From Hygrophila difformis (lineage: Eukaryota; Streptophyta; Magnoliopsida; Lamiales; Acanthaceae), in the NCBI GenBank assembly GCA_030278955.1, contig JAOANR010000015.1:19687073-19751072 (forward strand): a DNA stretch of 64,000 bases, written 5' to 3'. Below are positions 47,943 to 62,380 of the stretch, piece by piece. The notes beneath the pieces were generated by a model, which was given only the letters and a program-made list of their open reading frames with translations, made no database searches and was not told the origin of the DNA. Each line of letters opens with the position of its first letter. Position 1 is the first letter of the stretch. The position numbers and the translations under genes were made by a program.

Positions 47943-48730
47943 CATTTCCCATATTCCATTTTTACCATTTTCAATTTTTGTGATGAACATGATGTATGAC
48001 AGAAAACATTATCTTGTTTTGGTGAAAGGAAAATATGCATTTAGAAAAGAAAGGAAATTCTTCATAAGATAAAGAATTGATTGAAACCTGTAAAAAATAT
48101 ATAAGTTCCCTACAATTATTTACAGGAATTAAACCATCTGGTGAAAATTTCATCCCAAGGTGTGCATGCCTAACCAAACAAACATACAAATGCATCCCAC
48201 TAAAATCATCCCAAAATACATATAATCACAAAGAGACACAAATCTCTATATGCATAATATGTACTTCAACCACTTCGAAAATTGCCCATCCCTACCAAAT
48301 TATCCATCCCCAATAATTACAAGGGTCATATGTCTGAGTATCTGATTGACGACCTGAAACACATGGTTCTAACAGCCAATTACTCGAAGTATAAACGAGT
48401 TCCATGACGTAAAAATAATTGAATTCCATTTCCACAATAGCAAATTGCTTTTGTTTTTACAACTTAAACTGTATAGAGGCAAATTAACTCTTCTTTTCTC
48501 TCTGCCAAATGGTATTCTTAAAGGTACCCAACCATCCAGTCCCTAACGATTCATTGTTTCCCTTTTGACTAAACCTATCAAAATTTCATGAGGGAGTAAC
48601 CAACATTTAACAACACATAATATTACTACAAAATACTAGGCACATACATAATACATACACACATACATACATACAGACACACAAATTCTGATATTAAATC
48701 CGTCGCATTTACTGGTTAACCTCAGCAGCC
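47943..48730. other. intergenic between convergent PPD5 and myosin genes
   Basis: Shared 3' flank of about 0.8 kb. AT-rich, with a CATACATACATA run near 48654-48680. No gene seen. Confidence 0.5.
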
Positions 48731-51700
48731 TTACACTTGTAAAAATTCAAAGGCAGGATTTTCAAGAAGATCTGCTGGAGGTTTTACGCCGGTAAAATCT
48801 AAATCGTTGACTGAACTGCTAATTTCTTGTGCTGAGAAGCGGGGGCTGCAATACACAAGGAATATAATAAAAATTAGTCATTACTAGAAGTTCTTGGTTT
48901 TATGTTTACTAGGATGATCCTACATCTACATTACCGTGAATTTTCATCCAGCAAATACGAATTCGCGTTGGCTTCAGCAGAACCTTCATTTGAGGATTCC
49001 TCTGGCTTTGTTTTCAAGTTTTCAATTACCTGTTAGGTCAACATCACGTGAGGAGACGATGGAACAATATATTTGACATGGTTTTCTTGGGTTCCATCAT
49101 AGAAGTACACAATTGAGATGAATGGTAAAATGTAGCTTAAACAAATATATAATTCAGTAAGAAAAGATGAAGTTACCTCTGGAGGTACATTTCCTGTACT
49201 GGAATTTTCATCTGTGTAGATAGTGCAAATTCTATGAAGTTGTTGATGGCTCAATGCCTGCAAATACATAAATTTTCATAGGTGTATGTATTAAAAGACT
49301 AATGTTCGGATGTCTTTGTTATATACTACATATATGTTTAGTTGTCTTGGCTTGGCCCAGTGGATACTGGAACCCATGCTTGCTTTGCATATAAATATAT
49401 ATATATATATATATATGTTTATGTATATATATATATTTCTTGTTGAAACTCATTTTAATTAATCTTCAGGAATATCGAAAAATATGTTTTGTTCTCACTT
49501 TTTACATGGTATTAGAGCGCGTAGAAACCTAAGGTTAATAATGTTTACTATTCACTGCTGGTCTCACTCTTCCTCTGCTGTTGCCACAACCTCACCGCTC
49601 ACTGTTGTGGCCTGTGGGTGCACCTCCCTTCAACAAGTCCGGCGACAACCACCGCAGCATGCACCAGTCACCTCAACTCCTCAAACAGATATGCCCTTGG
49701 TAGTAAGCCTACCTCCCTTGGTGACTGGTACATGCTGCTAAGGGAGGTAGTCTTACTACCAATTCTTTATTTGATTTCCTTTGACCCAAACTATTTGCTA
49801 CTAAACGGCTTGTTGGTGGTTCCAAAATGCCTGATGGTCCCGAACTGTTCAAATGTGGTGTATGGGACAAATCATATGATCACATAACTAACTCCTCCAA
49901 TGCCATTGATGCTAAAGAATGACCAGCCTAGATAAAAGTAATGTCTTTTAATTTACCTTATTGTGGTAGTCCATTAATGTCCTTTCATCCTATTTTTACA
50001 AACTTCACTAATTGCTAGGATTTATGGCACTAAATGCCCTCCACTATATAAAATGATGTGCAACACCTATAGAGTGTGGTCTCAAGCCTTTTACACTTTC
50101 AACATGATGGTCTGTCAAAACTTGTAGCGAAATAGCATTCATCTGATATATGAGTTTAATGCAGTTTACTCTGCAACCGAGGAGCCCTAGCACAACTATT
50201 TATGGTTTGTATCTGTGCCACTTTGGCTCTGAGATAAGTTTTGTTTATGACTAGTTTCTTGCTAGTGCCACAGTTCCTCCATTTTTTGATGTGTATGCAC
50301 AGAGTCTTCGCGTTTTTATTGTCCTTTTTTGTGCTCCGATTCTAAGTAATTAATTGTTCATGTTTTCGACTGTGCTTGTTAGTTCTACAGGATTTTCTGA
50401 TGCTTGTGGAACCAATCATAGGAGCACTTTCCCTTGTAGTTAATACAACTGCTGGGGGCACACTTGGGAGAAGTGTTTCAAACTCCAAGTGAAACCCCCA
50501 TGTGATAATGTAGCACATTTTGATCCTTCCCCTCACATTCATTTTCTCCTTTAGACCTAGGGGCGGTATATAGTGTTGTGAAACCGTTATAAGAGGTTTC
50601 AACCCAGAATCAATTGGCAACGGATAGAGTAGCTCCTATCTATATAAACAAGGGGGTTTCCCACTCATTCATTAATGTGGTTCATTTAGTTCAATTCTTC
50701 GCAGAGACCTGTAGAATTTTTATCTTATACCCTAGTCTACCAATCATTATTCATATCATAATCACACCATACAATTACTATGTATTCATACCAAAAAAAA
50801 TCATTAAATTTCATTTTCATTATTTTTTAGTTTCCCACACTATTTATTTCCAAAACAACCATAAATACTTTAAAACGTTTCTAATATTTTCTTAAAGTTC
50901 TTTTCTAATGTGAGTATTTTTTTTAGAGTAAAAGGATGAGAAGAGAGCACTGAAATACACTCATTACTTTTGAAGACTTCACATTCAATATAAATACTTA
51001 TGAAAAATGACAAAATAATAAAGTGAAAAACAAATAAATGAGTGGGGAAAAAAAACACTTACAGGGCACAACTCAGTTGTAAGATCGTCGAAAGCTAATT
51101 CTGATTTTTCTTGAAGTGCCTACACACAAGGAAATATAGTTAGGGCCATCTATGTTGAATCAATAATAATTTTAATTTAAAAAGAATAAAATAGAATATT
51201 AAAATTATTCTCATTTTAAAAAAAGAATATTTAAATTTATTTTTTAAATCTATTTCACTCATAAAATTCAAAACCAAACCAGTCCTGGGATTCATATGCA
51301 AATATTATAAATGGAAACTAATTCAAATTTGAAGAACTCCCTTGGATACAATCGTCAGGAATAGATAGGATGAATACATAAGGTTATAAGTATGCTCCAA
51401 AAAATCGTTTTCATAGCAAAGAACACTGCATACCAGAAGTCTAACTGCCTGTTGTACATATTTTAGTTCTTCCCAAGATGAACCTGAATACTGTTAAATG
51501 AAAAACATTAATCATCTGCAAGGTGACAGTATACAATTAAGTAGTCAAAGAAAATGATTGTATCAATAAAATATCAGCATTTTATTTTATTAAAATATGC
51601 AAGCACAAATAAATTAGATCTACACACCAGCTACAGGGAGAAAAAGCCTACCTCATGTGCATTTCCACACCAAAGTTCTAGTTCAGCTAACCCAGCTTTT

Positions 51701-53209
51701 ACATGTTCTCCATGGCTCGGTGTGCAGCACTCTTTATGCTCAAGTATGCTACAGAAAAATTAGAATGAGGTTTTGTTTAAACTGAAAATCTACTCACACT
51801 AGTAGCATATATGAAAATAATTTTTGATGGTGGTGGTGAAATCGCTACCTATTAAAGAGTTGAATGTTTATGTGGCAGAAAATTTCTGTGAACATATTTT
51901 GAACGATGACCAAACAAACCTGCAATGGAAACTTTAGCATGGTACGATGGAATTAATGAGAAATAATGCAGTTAGTTGTACTTACAAAATTCTCTTTCAG
52001 CAAACTAAGAAGGCCATTTAAGATATCAACAATGCCTTGCCAATGATTCATGGAAGAATCAGATGGTTTGGGTGCCTATTTATTGGATAATTAGACACAG
52101 ATTTCATATGTGAGAAGATATTTCAGACACAAAAAAGTGAGCCATTCATCTCAAAATAAGAACAAAAAGTTGAAAATATATGAATATGCTCAAATGGCTT
52201 CAACGAATGATTAGTTGTCACATCTCAAACCCCTTTCAACAGATGTCTTTGCATTTTAACCATAAAAGATATGCTTGAAGGTCTAAATGCATAATGGATG
52301 AGATTTATTTCTAAGATTTGGTTTTATACAGATTGTAACATCAAACGTCTTAAAACAAATCCATCAAGGGCTTTTGAACCTTAAAATAAAAAATATAATA
52401 TTTGTACCCAAAAAAAAAGAGTTTGCTTAAGAAAATATTGGAGACATAGGCAGAAGCCAGAAGTTAGTTTCATTATATGCTCAAATTTCACCACCTATTT
52501 AGATAGATTTAAAATCATGGTAAAACTAAATGAATTATTTGTTTTCAATCTGAAGCCAAAAGCAGTGTTCATAAGCCCAGAACGGGCTAAATATCTAACA
52601 AATAGGATCATCACCCACCTGATTGCACAAGGAAAGCAATGGAGACAATTCCCTCTTTGTATTGTCTCGAAGGATTCCATACATTGTCTCAACATAGGCA
52701 CCTAGCTGCTCCTTGAAGAGCATAGCTGGATACTTGCCATCAACTTGTTGCGCTCCCTCAATACCCCCTATATTAAGATTTGCTGAAGGATTTGCTCGAA
52801 ACCCCTGAATTGTAATGTTTTCTTAAATTGAATCAAAAGACCAGAACCCATAATGTTTTTCTCGATGCCTTTGTCAATTACCACCACCATATTGAAATCA
52901 TTAGATCTAACCTGGGCAACTCTTTCGAAAAACGAGGAAGGCTGAGGTGGAGCTGAGGGATCTTTCAAAGTGCGTTCAAGTAAAAATAGTAGCATAGATG
53001 CATTAGAAAGCCAATAAGCTAGACGTTTAGTATCAGCCTCATCCTGCAATTTAATACAAAAACAACCATATAAATCAGACTTGGTGCAAGCTATGATGGT
53101 TCAATCATTACTAGAATATCTATGCTCATAAGAGTGCCATTGTTGGCATCTGAGAATGATTCCTGCTAACCTCAATCTTCAACTAATAATATGCAGAGTG
53201 ATCTCTAAT

Positions 53210-53274
<65 letters not shown>

Positions 53275-56200
53275 CTGCATTGGATGATTTTTATTTATGC
53301 ATTTATCAAATTGGAGAATAGGGGCTACTGAATAGACTAACGATATGAATCCAATATTAAAGAAGCATCAGAAAAGTATGCCCACTCGATCAATAGCCAG
53401 AGACATGACACACAACACAATCTGTAGAAAATCTACTCAAATACTTTGTCCGGTGATAGTTGTGTGTAACAAATGAATGACTAGCATAAAAGAAGAAACA
53501 TATTGAATTCCTGGAGACAATTAAATATTTTAGCATCATACCTCTAGTGCAGAGCCTACAATTTGAATAAGCCTATCAAATATGTTAGTTTTCTCAGCTT
53601 CGAAAGATTTCCAGTGAAGAAGGCACTTATAAATTGTAAATGCAGCCACTGGCTTTTTCTCACTGAACCCAAGATCTCTGTCAACGGATTTGATAAGAGT
53701 ATCAATGCTCTCCTGTTACCACAAACAATAATATTAATTCAATTTTTCTGTATCTTTTGGACAAATTATCATTGACATTCTCAAAAAGAGTACAGAGTTC
53801 CAAAATTTAGGGCTGAACATACCAAAAGTCAAAACAAACAAATTCTAATTGGCGTTTTTTCTTGTGTCCACACTACTTGAAAAAACGAGGATAAATAGTA
53901 TAATCTACATCATGTTGCATTCATGATTCCTAGAAATGATAAAAGAAAAGATGGGATGGTATAACAAGGACCAGGGCCTTTGTTTACACTGATTATGCCC
54001 TTTTACTTCATTTGTATACCACTTTCCAGCAATAAAAAACTTATTAAGGAGTTTTATACTGTATCTATGTGTGTGGTGTTTGATTGTAGATGTAAACTTA
54101 TTTACTCACTGTTTCCATGAGAAGAGTAGTGTCCTAAAGTTAAGAGTACTTGTCTTAATCTTTTACATCGACATAAATACCCATCCAAGTTTGCTTGTTG
54201 TTCCACTTGATTCTATGTGGCACAATGGACCAAGATAACATTTGACTTTTATTAGTTGATCACAGGATAAATAATGTAGCCATTGCTTATGAAAACAGCT
54301 ACCCAAAAAAATAAATTAATTCTTCACTTTTTTTGGCTCAATTAAACAAGCTTCACATAGCCCACCATACATATTCCTCTCACTGATTAGACATGGGCGA
54401 AACAAATTTCTTATCTTAAAATTAATCTTTGTACCAGCAAACAAAGATGGCATAAGGAAGCACAAACATTTTTAATCGTAATGTTTTATTTTAAAGCTAA
54501 GGAATAACTTACACGTTGATTTTCAATCTGAGATTTCCTCAACTCACTATCTGATTCAGTTCCAAATTTCTTGGTGTCCGTTCCACTCTGAGTTTCCTGT
54601 ATAAACAGCTCAAAAAATAAGATCAAGCATATAAACACCAAACTCTTTGTACTGCTTCCGAAATGAAGATATAGTATGCACATCATATAATGCATCATAA
54701 TTAGATATTATTATAGTATTTACAGATTTTTATAGAACACCATAGATTACTGTAAAGTAATTAAGGGGTTAAATAGGTTCATCGAATAAGATCTGGAATG
54801 CATATATCCAAGGACATTTACATATATTTGGAGTGTTGTATTATGTTACATTATCTTAATTACAGTTTCAAAAAAACAAAATGTCATTAACAAGGATTTT
54901 CTCCACCGCTGCCCAACGAACAGTAACATGGTGTGGTAGAAAATATGGTCCATTCAAACTAATGATAAATTAAATCCTAACCTCTGTATTTTGAGCTGAC
55001 TGTCCTGATTGTTTCCCACGAGGAGAGTTTATCAATTCCGTTGTTATGTCGGAGGATTTTTCCTGAAGCCTGACATTAGAAAAAAAGAGACACATCATAA
55101 CTATGAGTTCACATATTTTCATTTTAAAAACTTACATGTTCAAGGAATAGCATAAGTGCTTGACAATTGAAACCCACAAAACAAGAAAAACAAAACGAAA
55201 AATGTGCAGGAGTAACCTTTGGATATCAGTCTTCAACTGAATTATCTTTGACTCTGCCTCTATTGCTTGCTTGTTCCTCTCAATATACTTTCTCTCTGTT
55301 TCATCTATTTTCCTTTGCAGAGAACTTACTAGAAGCTGAAACAGTTGTACTTGTGATCATGAAAATTTTGAACAGAGATTTTGCCAATACATAAGGAAGC
55401 CAAACCTAAAACAATACCTCACCTTCAAACTTTCATTTTCAGCTCTCAGATCAACTAATTCATCTCCTGTGACAGGAAAATCTACACGTGGAATTTCCTC
55501 AGTTGTCTTGTTTGCAGCATCATCTTCCTTCATTGATAGTTCTTTGGGTTCATCAGATTGTATTTTCGTCTCGCCCAAAGCATGTTGTAATCTTTTGATT
55601 TCGAGATTTTTAGCTTCCTCAATTTTTACCTTTTCGGAACAAACCCACAATAAAGGAGATATAATGACACATTCTTTCATAATTATGTAGGATAAGGTTA
55701 ACCAACCATTTACTAACTCTCATGCGAAGTTAAACGTTAAAGGAAAACGAAAAATTTAATGAATACCCTCATTTTCTTCTCCGACTCTAATTGCAAAGTC
55801 AATTCTTTTACATGCTTTTCCAAATCTGTTTTGGGCTCATCGTTTGCAATAGTTCCCTTTGCATCCTGAGACACATAGTGTATAGTCAATGACTTGTTTG
55901 TTATTGGATCTCACCACAGTACAAGCAGTTGATGATTATGAAACAGACTTGAGGCTCCACTTGTTGTTTTTGCATTTCCTCCAAATCAGATTCAAACTGC
56001 AGTATTAGACTTTGCATTTCCTCCAAATTAGATTGTAATTTGGAAGTCTCGTAATTTTTGGCTTCCTCAATGTCAACCTAAAGAAAACAGACCTAATCTT
56101 AGGGGAACATGAAAAAGCTGAATACTGTTGTGATCTTTCACAGGTGAATTTGCACCTTCTGTTATATACACAACACATGAAAGAAATTGTTGCTGAAGGT

Positions 56201-59200
56201 ATTGAAGAAACTAAATCAAATAATTAAATATAAATTGGCATGCCTTCTTTGTAAGCATAAACATCCAACTATTTCAGAATGCTAATTAAATAAAAATACA
56301 TAAAAAGAAATTTCCAGTGCAAAAAAGACCAAAGAAACGGAAAGATCAAGCACAAAAAGGTCTTAAAATATTAATGAAATCTAAACACAAGATGAGGAAA
56401 CTCATACATGCTTGAAGAAAAGGTTTATGAATTTAAATGATTTTACCCAAATATCTTATTACATAAGAACACCACATAAGAAGGTGACTAATGGACTGGT
56501 GTGAATAATTTATAAACCCATTAAGCTTTGAGGTTATGTGGTTGAATGTGAGTTATACCCATTTAACATTCCACACTAATAACTTAATAAGGTCAATCAA
56601 GCTATAATCCCTACAACTAATTCAAATACATCATTATGTAGTGTAGATCCATTACTGCGTCAACATCAAGAGAAGGCAAAAGGACTATATAGTTACCCTC
56701 ATGTTTCTCTCCAATTGTAGCTGCAAAGTTAGTTCTTCAACTTTCCTCTCCAATGTCACTCTAGCTTCTTCGATGTCAGCCTAATAAAATGAAAGTTGCA
56801 ATGAGGGGGTAAATGCAATGCAGATTTCAAAATGACATTCGGTACATTTTATAGATGAAATATGCATCAACCATTTAATAAAATCCATGTTAAGGTAATC
56901 ATCAAGGAAAAAACGACAAAAAGCATTACCCTCTTCTGTTTCTCCATATCAAGTTGCAACATCAATTCTTGAAATTCCTCTTCCAACTTGGTTATTGCGT
57001 CTTGGAGTGCAGCAGTTTCCCTTGCAGCCTAGACCATAGTGGAGGCTGTTAATTGTTTGCTCTATTTTCCATCCTCACACTATTGTGCAAATTGTGGTGT
57101 GTCAAACATGGATAGGAGCTTCCAACCCAAAACCAATTGACAGTGGATGGAGTAGCTCCTATCCATATAAACAAGAGGGTGAATCCCACTCATTCACCGT
57201 TACAGGACACTCAACACACACCCCTCAAGATGATATTCATCTCAAAATCGAATCTCACATCCAACATTGACACATACCCAATCCAGGTACCCATGGCTAT
57301 GATACAATGAAAGGAATGCACATAAATACGTAAGTTTCTATAAAATTATTGTAGGAAGAATATATATCTAGAATACAATATGTATATACAATATATATTA
57401 CAAACATGGAAAGCCTAGATCTAATATCCAACATGGTGCTTACAAACAGAATTGGGCTTACATCATAATATTCAATTGAGAAGATAGTTAAGACATTAAT
57501 CTATTGGAATACCAAAATAATAGCTTTCCTTGTGGCCATATAAAGAGCAAGAATTAAAAAATAAAAAAATAAAAAAAAATAAAAATAAAAATAAAAAAAC
57601 ATATTGCAACTAACTAATCAACTGTGAGCAGTACCGATGTAAAAATTACTCAAAGGAAAAATCCCCAAGAAACTATCAATCAATCTAGCACCTCAACGAA
57701 AAGTTTCAGCTGCAAAAGAGTGAAACTAATTATTTAAGATGCAACTTGCCTTACCATGGATAGGGTAAATCAGTTCCTGAGTTCAAGAACATGTTTTTAA
57801 ACATAAAAATCTGATCTATAGATCACACTATATTATGTAGAGTGACAGACAGCAATTTGCCAAAAGTTACAACTAATTGTGTCTTCTAACCATCAGAACA
57901 CATCAGTTAACTATTCATATTCACGGTCATTACTCCTAGTCAGTGCCTCTTGACACATTTTCCCCAAGCTAGGCAAGAATTAACTCCACTAAGAATATTG
58001 AAATTGCCAAGTACACTGCCACACAAGAGAGATTATTTAATGAATCATGAGATACGACATAAAAAGGATCATATGTAAAGCTAGCCATGAGGTTCAGAAT
58101 GGTTTTTGAGTTTCGATTAAAAAAAAAAAAAAGAAAAACAGATTGAAGAAAAATAGCACATCAGAAACTAAACTTTTATGTAACACATATCAGAAGCTTG
58201 AAATGGATACATAGCAAATTTTGTATTTATGCTAACAGTCCAAGGTTCAACTCCCACGTAAATTTGTACTTGTTACTGAGTGAACATTTTCGTTGTATAG
58301 AGATATTATCAGTATATGAAGAGACCTCTAAAGTACATCTGCCTTCATGGGTAATTTGTTCGGCACAAGTTTAAGTGAACTCTTACCAGCCTAAATTTAC
58401 GCAGTTCTTCAATAGCAATACATGATCTGCAAGCACACTGAAGACAAATTGCTGCCCTCTTCAAGTTTGAATACCGATTCGAAGCCAAGTGTCTTCGGCT
58501 CTCACGCTGTTCAAAAAATTCACATAATAATACTTTAGAGTTAATATGGGATCTCCTGGACTATGAAACATATATTGAAAAGTAAAATTTAAAAAGAAAA
58601 TGAATAGGGTGAAAGTATTTATGCTTCCTAAAGTGTGTACAATTTAGGAAGTTGCCTGCGATGAATGCAAACACGAACAAACAAACAAACTAACAAGTAG
58701 AACAAAAATTCTGCAGACTTAATTGTCAATAACTGATGGAATACATGTCCAAGTCCCAATAAACAAAGTAGAAAAAATTGTTCCAAGTCCAATTAATTTT
58801 TTTAGTTTCCATGCAAGTCACTGAATATGATACGTCCTGAAATGAGTATTTCAAATTGTGTACTATAATTTGCCATTTTTCCAAGCTAAGTCCAATTAAT
58901 TTTTTTAGTTTCCATGCAAGTCACTGAAATGAATGTTTCAAAGTATGTAATATAATTTGCCAGCTCCACTTGTAGCTCTTTTACATCCATAGACTTCTAC
59001 TGTGGAACTTTCCAGATGTAGTGAGTTTAAAAGTATATAGTTGAACTACTGCCATTGTATGTGCACGGTAGTGTATCTTACAAATCAAATATAGTTTCTA
59101 TTTTCACAATCAAATACTGGTGAAATTTATGCTTTTTTGTCAATGTATTGATGTTCAGGTAAGTTGTAAGCTTGAGGAATGTTTTCAGACAACAGAAGCA

Positions 59201-60562
59201 CAATTTCCGTGAAAGGAGGGAAGAAAAAGGTTGGTCAATTAAATTATAGTCTCCCATTAGATAACCTAGGACCTGAAATCCTCCAAGAAATGAGAAGCAG
59301 ATTTAGTAAAATTGACTCCTGGTAGAGAGATTCAGTAAGAGAGTACAAAGAAATCAATCATTCATCTGTGAATCAATGTTATCTATTTTGGGCAAAAAGT
59401 ACTAGGGGTTCACATGAAAGACCTGAATAATGGTAGCTGCTTTGTTTCTCCTTAGAGATATCAGCGCATCATGAGCAGCCATCCCTCTCATCCCTATCTG
59501 AAGCACAACTGCAGAACAGCGTAAAGTCACATATGCTTTCCTTCTAAAAAACATGCGTGCATCTTTCTGAATGACCACAGCAGCAGTTTCTCTTCTCTTG
59601 CATTCATATAAAATACGTGCAATTTGCCCTGATATCAAACAGGAAATGGAGTAACCATACAAAGAACAAATGCCAGATCCTTTGCATGTGTCAGCAAGAT
59701 ATGTATAGCAAAAGTTAACAAAAGATAAGCAGTAAAAGTCTGATCAAATAATACCTCTACACAGTGATTGGAGATGTATAGATGATGCTTTTAATGACAA
59801 GAAGTAATTGCGTGCATAATATGTACGGTACTTTCTCTGGATTTTTGTGGCAGCTTTTCCAAGGACTCGACTTCGACAAGCATCTAGCTCTGGCATTTGA
59901 CCAGCACGTAGAAATACTTTTGTTTGGCCAATCTGTAAATCAAATAAATAAGAATGTATTCATATCAGGTACATTTAATAGTTTTTGAACATGCCATACA
60001 CACCTATATGTCAACAGGTAACATGTCATTTCCAGTCACAGAACTAAAAGAAATTACCCTAGAAAAGGAATACTTCATGAAGACTCCTTTCTTTAGCAAG
60101 TTAAACCCAAGTCAAATAAGAGGTATGACTAGTTGTTATGTAGCCTAAATAATTCAGTACTGTCAGTCATAAAAGCTGCTAGTCTTTTTTGTGCGAATGA
60201 CTGGGGCAACAACATTCATCTCCTTTTAAGCAGAAGAGTTAGTACTTTACAATATTATATATGTATATATATAGATTGATCTCATGCAGTCCCTGATTAA
60301 AGGTTCATACAGCACCCCAACCACGGGGGAAAAAATATGTGAAAAGCAAACTAAACAAAGTTTATAGGCAAACCTCGCCTATCCATGTTGTCAATTATAA
60401 TCCGCATTAACTATGAGAACCAAGCCATCAAAATTCGTGCAAGCTACTTTGCAGCCAATCCAATCAATAGAACATAAGCAAAATGCACATTGCAAGGGTA
60501 CCTGATATCCTTTAAGGCCAGATTTCTCCAATACACGCCGGCAAGCAGTAATGTCATCGCAA
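48731..60562 (-). CDS. class XI myosin heavy chain, C-terminal part (5' end outside window)
   Basis: Twenty-three exons, 5' to 3': 60562-60502, 59932-59755, 59628-59423, 58506-58387, 57028-56930, 56780-56697, 56077-55949, 55865-55767, 55629-55423, 55335-55217, 55069-54982, 54596-54513, 53712-53542, 53043-52912, 52804-52619, 52075-51986, 51919-51849, 51748-51652, 51490-51434, 51119-51063, 49257-49177, 49029-48935, 48845-48731. They give about 875 codons in one frame. First comes the converter end ([32 protein letters not shown]), then IQ light-chain sites ([31 protein letters not shown]), a coiled coil, and the DIL globular tail ([48 protein letters not shown]), ending AFEFLQV. Class XI myosins move organelles along actin. 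The actin- and ATP-binding motor must lie right of 64000. The member cannot be named. Confidence 0.93.
49388..49435. repeat. (AT)n microsatellite
   Basis: Two alternating A/T runs separated by GTTTATG, in the same myosin intron. Confidence 0.85.
50575..50700 (+). repeat. dispersed repeat family, copy 1
   Basis: Shares with 57092-57220 the phrases AATTGGCAACGGAT/AATTGACAGTGGAT, GAGTAGCTCCTAT, ATATAAACAAG and CCCACTCATTCA, in the same order and strand. The style is that of a plant retroelement LTR or promoter. Confidence 0.7.
53212..53270. repeat. (GA)n microsatellite, about 59 bp
   Basis: Pure GA run in the myosin intron between 53043 and 53542. Confidence 0.95.
57092..57300 (+). repeat. dispersed repeat family, copy 2
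   Basis: The best-preserved of three related copies in myosin introns: GGAGCTTCCAACCCAAAACC, then GAGTAGCTCCTATCC, ATATAAACAAGAGG and CCCACTCATTCAC, with a tail CAACATTGACACATACCCA. Confidence 0.7.
57301..58386. other. myosin intron, remainder, nothing recognised
   Basis: Apart from the A-rich run no structured repeat, ORF or terminal repeat was seen in this intron stretch. Confidence 0.45.
57556..57600. repeat. A-rich (AAAAAT)n stretch
   Basis: A-rich low-complexity DNA in the large myosin intron, possibly the tail of a decayed retroposon. Confidence 0.6.
58783..58965. repeat. tandem duplication, about 103-bp unit, in a myosin intron
   Basis: AAGTCCAATTAATTTTT, then AGTTTCCATGCAAGTCACTG, then ATAATTTGCCA occur twice in the same order, offset by about 103 bp, with divergence between. 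Confidence 0.8.
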
Positions 60563-62380
60563 CTATCCAAAGTGTCAAAAATGTAAAGTGAAAGAAAAAT
60601 AATGTAAATAGTTAAAAACAATGTGAAGTCTAAGAGTTCCCATTACAGAATAACTACAGTATAGCAAAGGCCCGATTGATCCCTATAAGAGATATCAGTA
60701 TTGAAAAAAATTTGTCAAAGGAAACAACTAGAGTTATAGAGCACATTCAAAATAGATTAAAATGACGTTGAACATGAGACAAACAGGAAACAAAACAACT
60801 GTAACCATATGGAATGTGGTTATACAACTCCCTTTTCATTGATGGTTTTTACATTGAATAACATAAATGCATTACTCAATTTCCAAAGAATAATAAAAAG
60901 AAAACATGCAACTGAGAAGGGAAAATAACACTAACAATTTGCACGTAGTTTTTCAAATATCAGATTCCATCTACAATAGATAGAAAGACTAGAACTAGAA
61001 TGAGTTCACTAATTAAACAATGTTGCTTAATTCTCTATTCATATTGAAGGATCATGATTAGGCAATGTGTTCGACGGATCTTTGCACAATAACAGTGCAG
61101 AATGTTAGGATTGTGCCATTCTTGGACATGATATTACATAGTCAGTATAACCTTTTAAGTATGATTTGGGTACTTATTATTGAACAATCAAAATTACTGC
61201 ACACTCAGAATGGGGCCAATAATTCAATCAGCTGAGGTAGGTTGATTAAAACAATCTTAAATTATTTGGTTGTGTAACTTTGGGAGAAGCGACTACTGTG
61301 TAGGGAGTTAATTTTAACAGCAATACCATATAAATTCAACATTTAACATTGCTGAAATCAAACTTTAGGCAACCGTCATTGATATCTATTAAATAAGAGT
61401 CGAGAGCTTCCAACTCAAAACCAAACGGCAATGAATGGATTCCCCCCCACCCCTCCTGTCCCATATACACGAGATGAAATTATACACTCCCCTCGAAAAC
61501 CGAGTCCCACTGAGGATCCGCAACATACCCAATATGGGTACCATGTCTCTGCCTGGTACTATGTCACAAAACTAGCAGAAAAAATTCTGTATTTTCAGAT
61601 CTTGTATAAAGTTGTACAAACATGTAATTATACACAGCACTCTTGCTAAACATAGGTAATCACATCCCATTATTCAAGGAATCAAATCAGACCAAATTAC
61701 TAATCTTTCTATTCTATTTTTAGAAAACTATCACAACAAATATATACCCTATATTATACATATTTTTCCACAATATCTAACCAGCAGCTAGCAATACTGT
61801 CAAGCAAACTAACCTCCCTGAAATTTGGGAGAATGATTCTCTATCCTTCCAGTCAATCATTGTTACAAATATACAGATGTAGAATTTCTATAAAATCCGA
61901 AAACCAGTTAATTGAAGTCCACAAAACAGGAAAAGAAATTAAATTAAATGGCTAATATGTGCAACTTAGGTAAGCTCCGGTACAAGGAAGCTTTACACAT
62001 ATGTTACAACTTACAACTAATAATATAAGTAACATCCTACAAATGTATACATGAACTGGTGAAAAAGTTGATCCTAGTCTAATGCCCCTCAGGTAGGTCA
62101 GATCAGAGCTGCCTCAAACATTTTGGAGGCGTTGATTTTTTTAATTTTTTTTAAAGAAGAAAAACATAATTTACATGGTAGACATATTTTATTATTACTT
62201 TAAGAAATTTTCAATATTTTATTAATAAATATAAAAGATATGATTAAACTATAAAAATTTTTAATTGTTCAAAAGAAATTTTCCAAATTCATTGACTGAG
62301 TAATAGTAATGCATAATAAATAATTTTTTTTTTAAAAAAGGATTATTACCTCTGTCCAAGATATTTGGCTACATGGGAAT
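60563..62380. other. presumed myosin intron, no exon recognised
   Basis: No further myosin motor exon was found on the minus strand. Contains the third copy of the dispersed repeat (61395-61560). Otherwise AT-rich. The stretch looks like a long intron upstream of the converter exon. Confidence 0.5.
61395..61560 (+). repeat. dispersed repeat family, copy 3 (degenerate)
   Basis: GAGCTTCCAACTCAAAACC matches copy 2, followed by GGCAATGAATGGAT and a later AACATACCCAATATGGGTACC, which parallels ACATACCCAATCCAGGTACC in copy 2. The middle has diverged. Confidence 0.6.

Larger units (their letters stand above)
49300..50790 (+). mobile_element. copia-type gag remnant in a myosin intron
   Basis: TGGTATTAGAGC at about 49507-49518 is a mutated tRNA-Met primer binding site on the plus strand. 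Downstream, near 50440-50500, the broken frame reads [14 protein letters not shown], the second half of a copia gag CCHC knuckle. Near 50575-50700 there is one of three related dispersed repeats (see below), perhaps its LTR. No pol region is left. Confidence 0.5.

Noticed and set aside
49355..49385. tRNA-like A-box phrase TTGGCCCAGTGGATA
   Set aside because: No B-box at the right distance downstream, so neither a tRNA gene nor a SINE can be supported.
61820..61870. Possible additional myosin exon on the minus strand (NDWKDRESFSQ)
   Set aside because: It does not match the motor sequence expected before the converter exon, and the phase is not supported.
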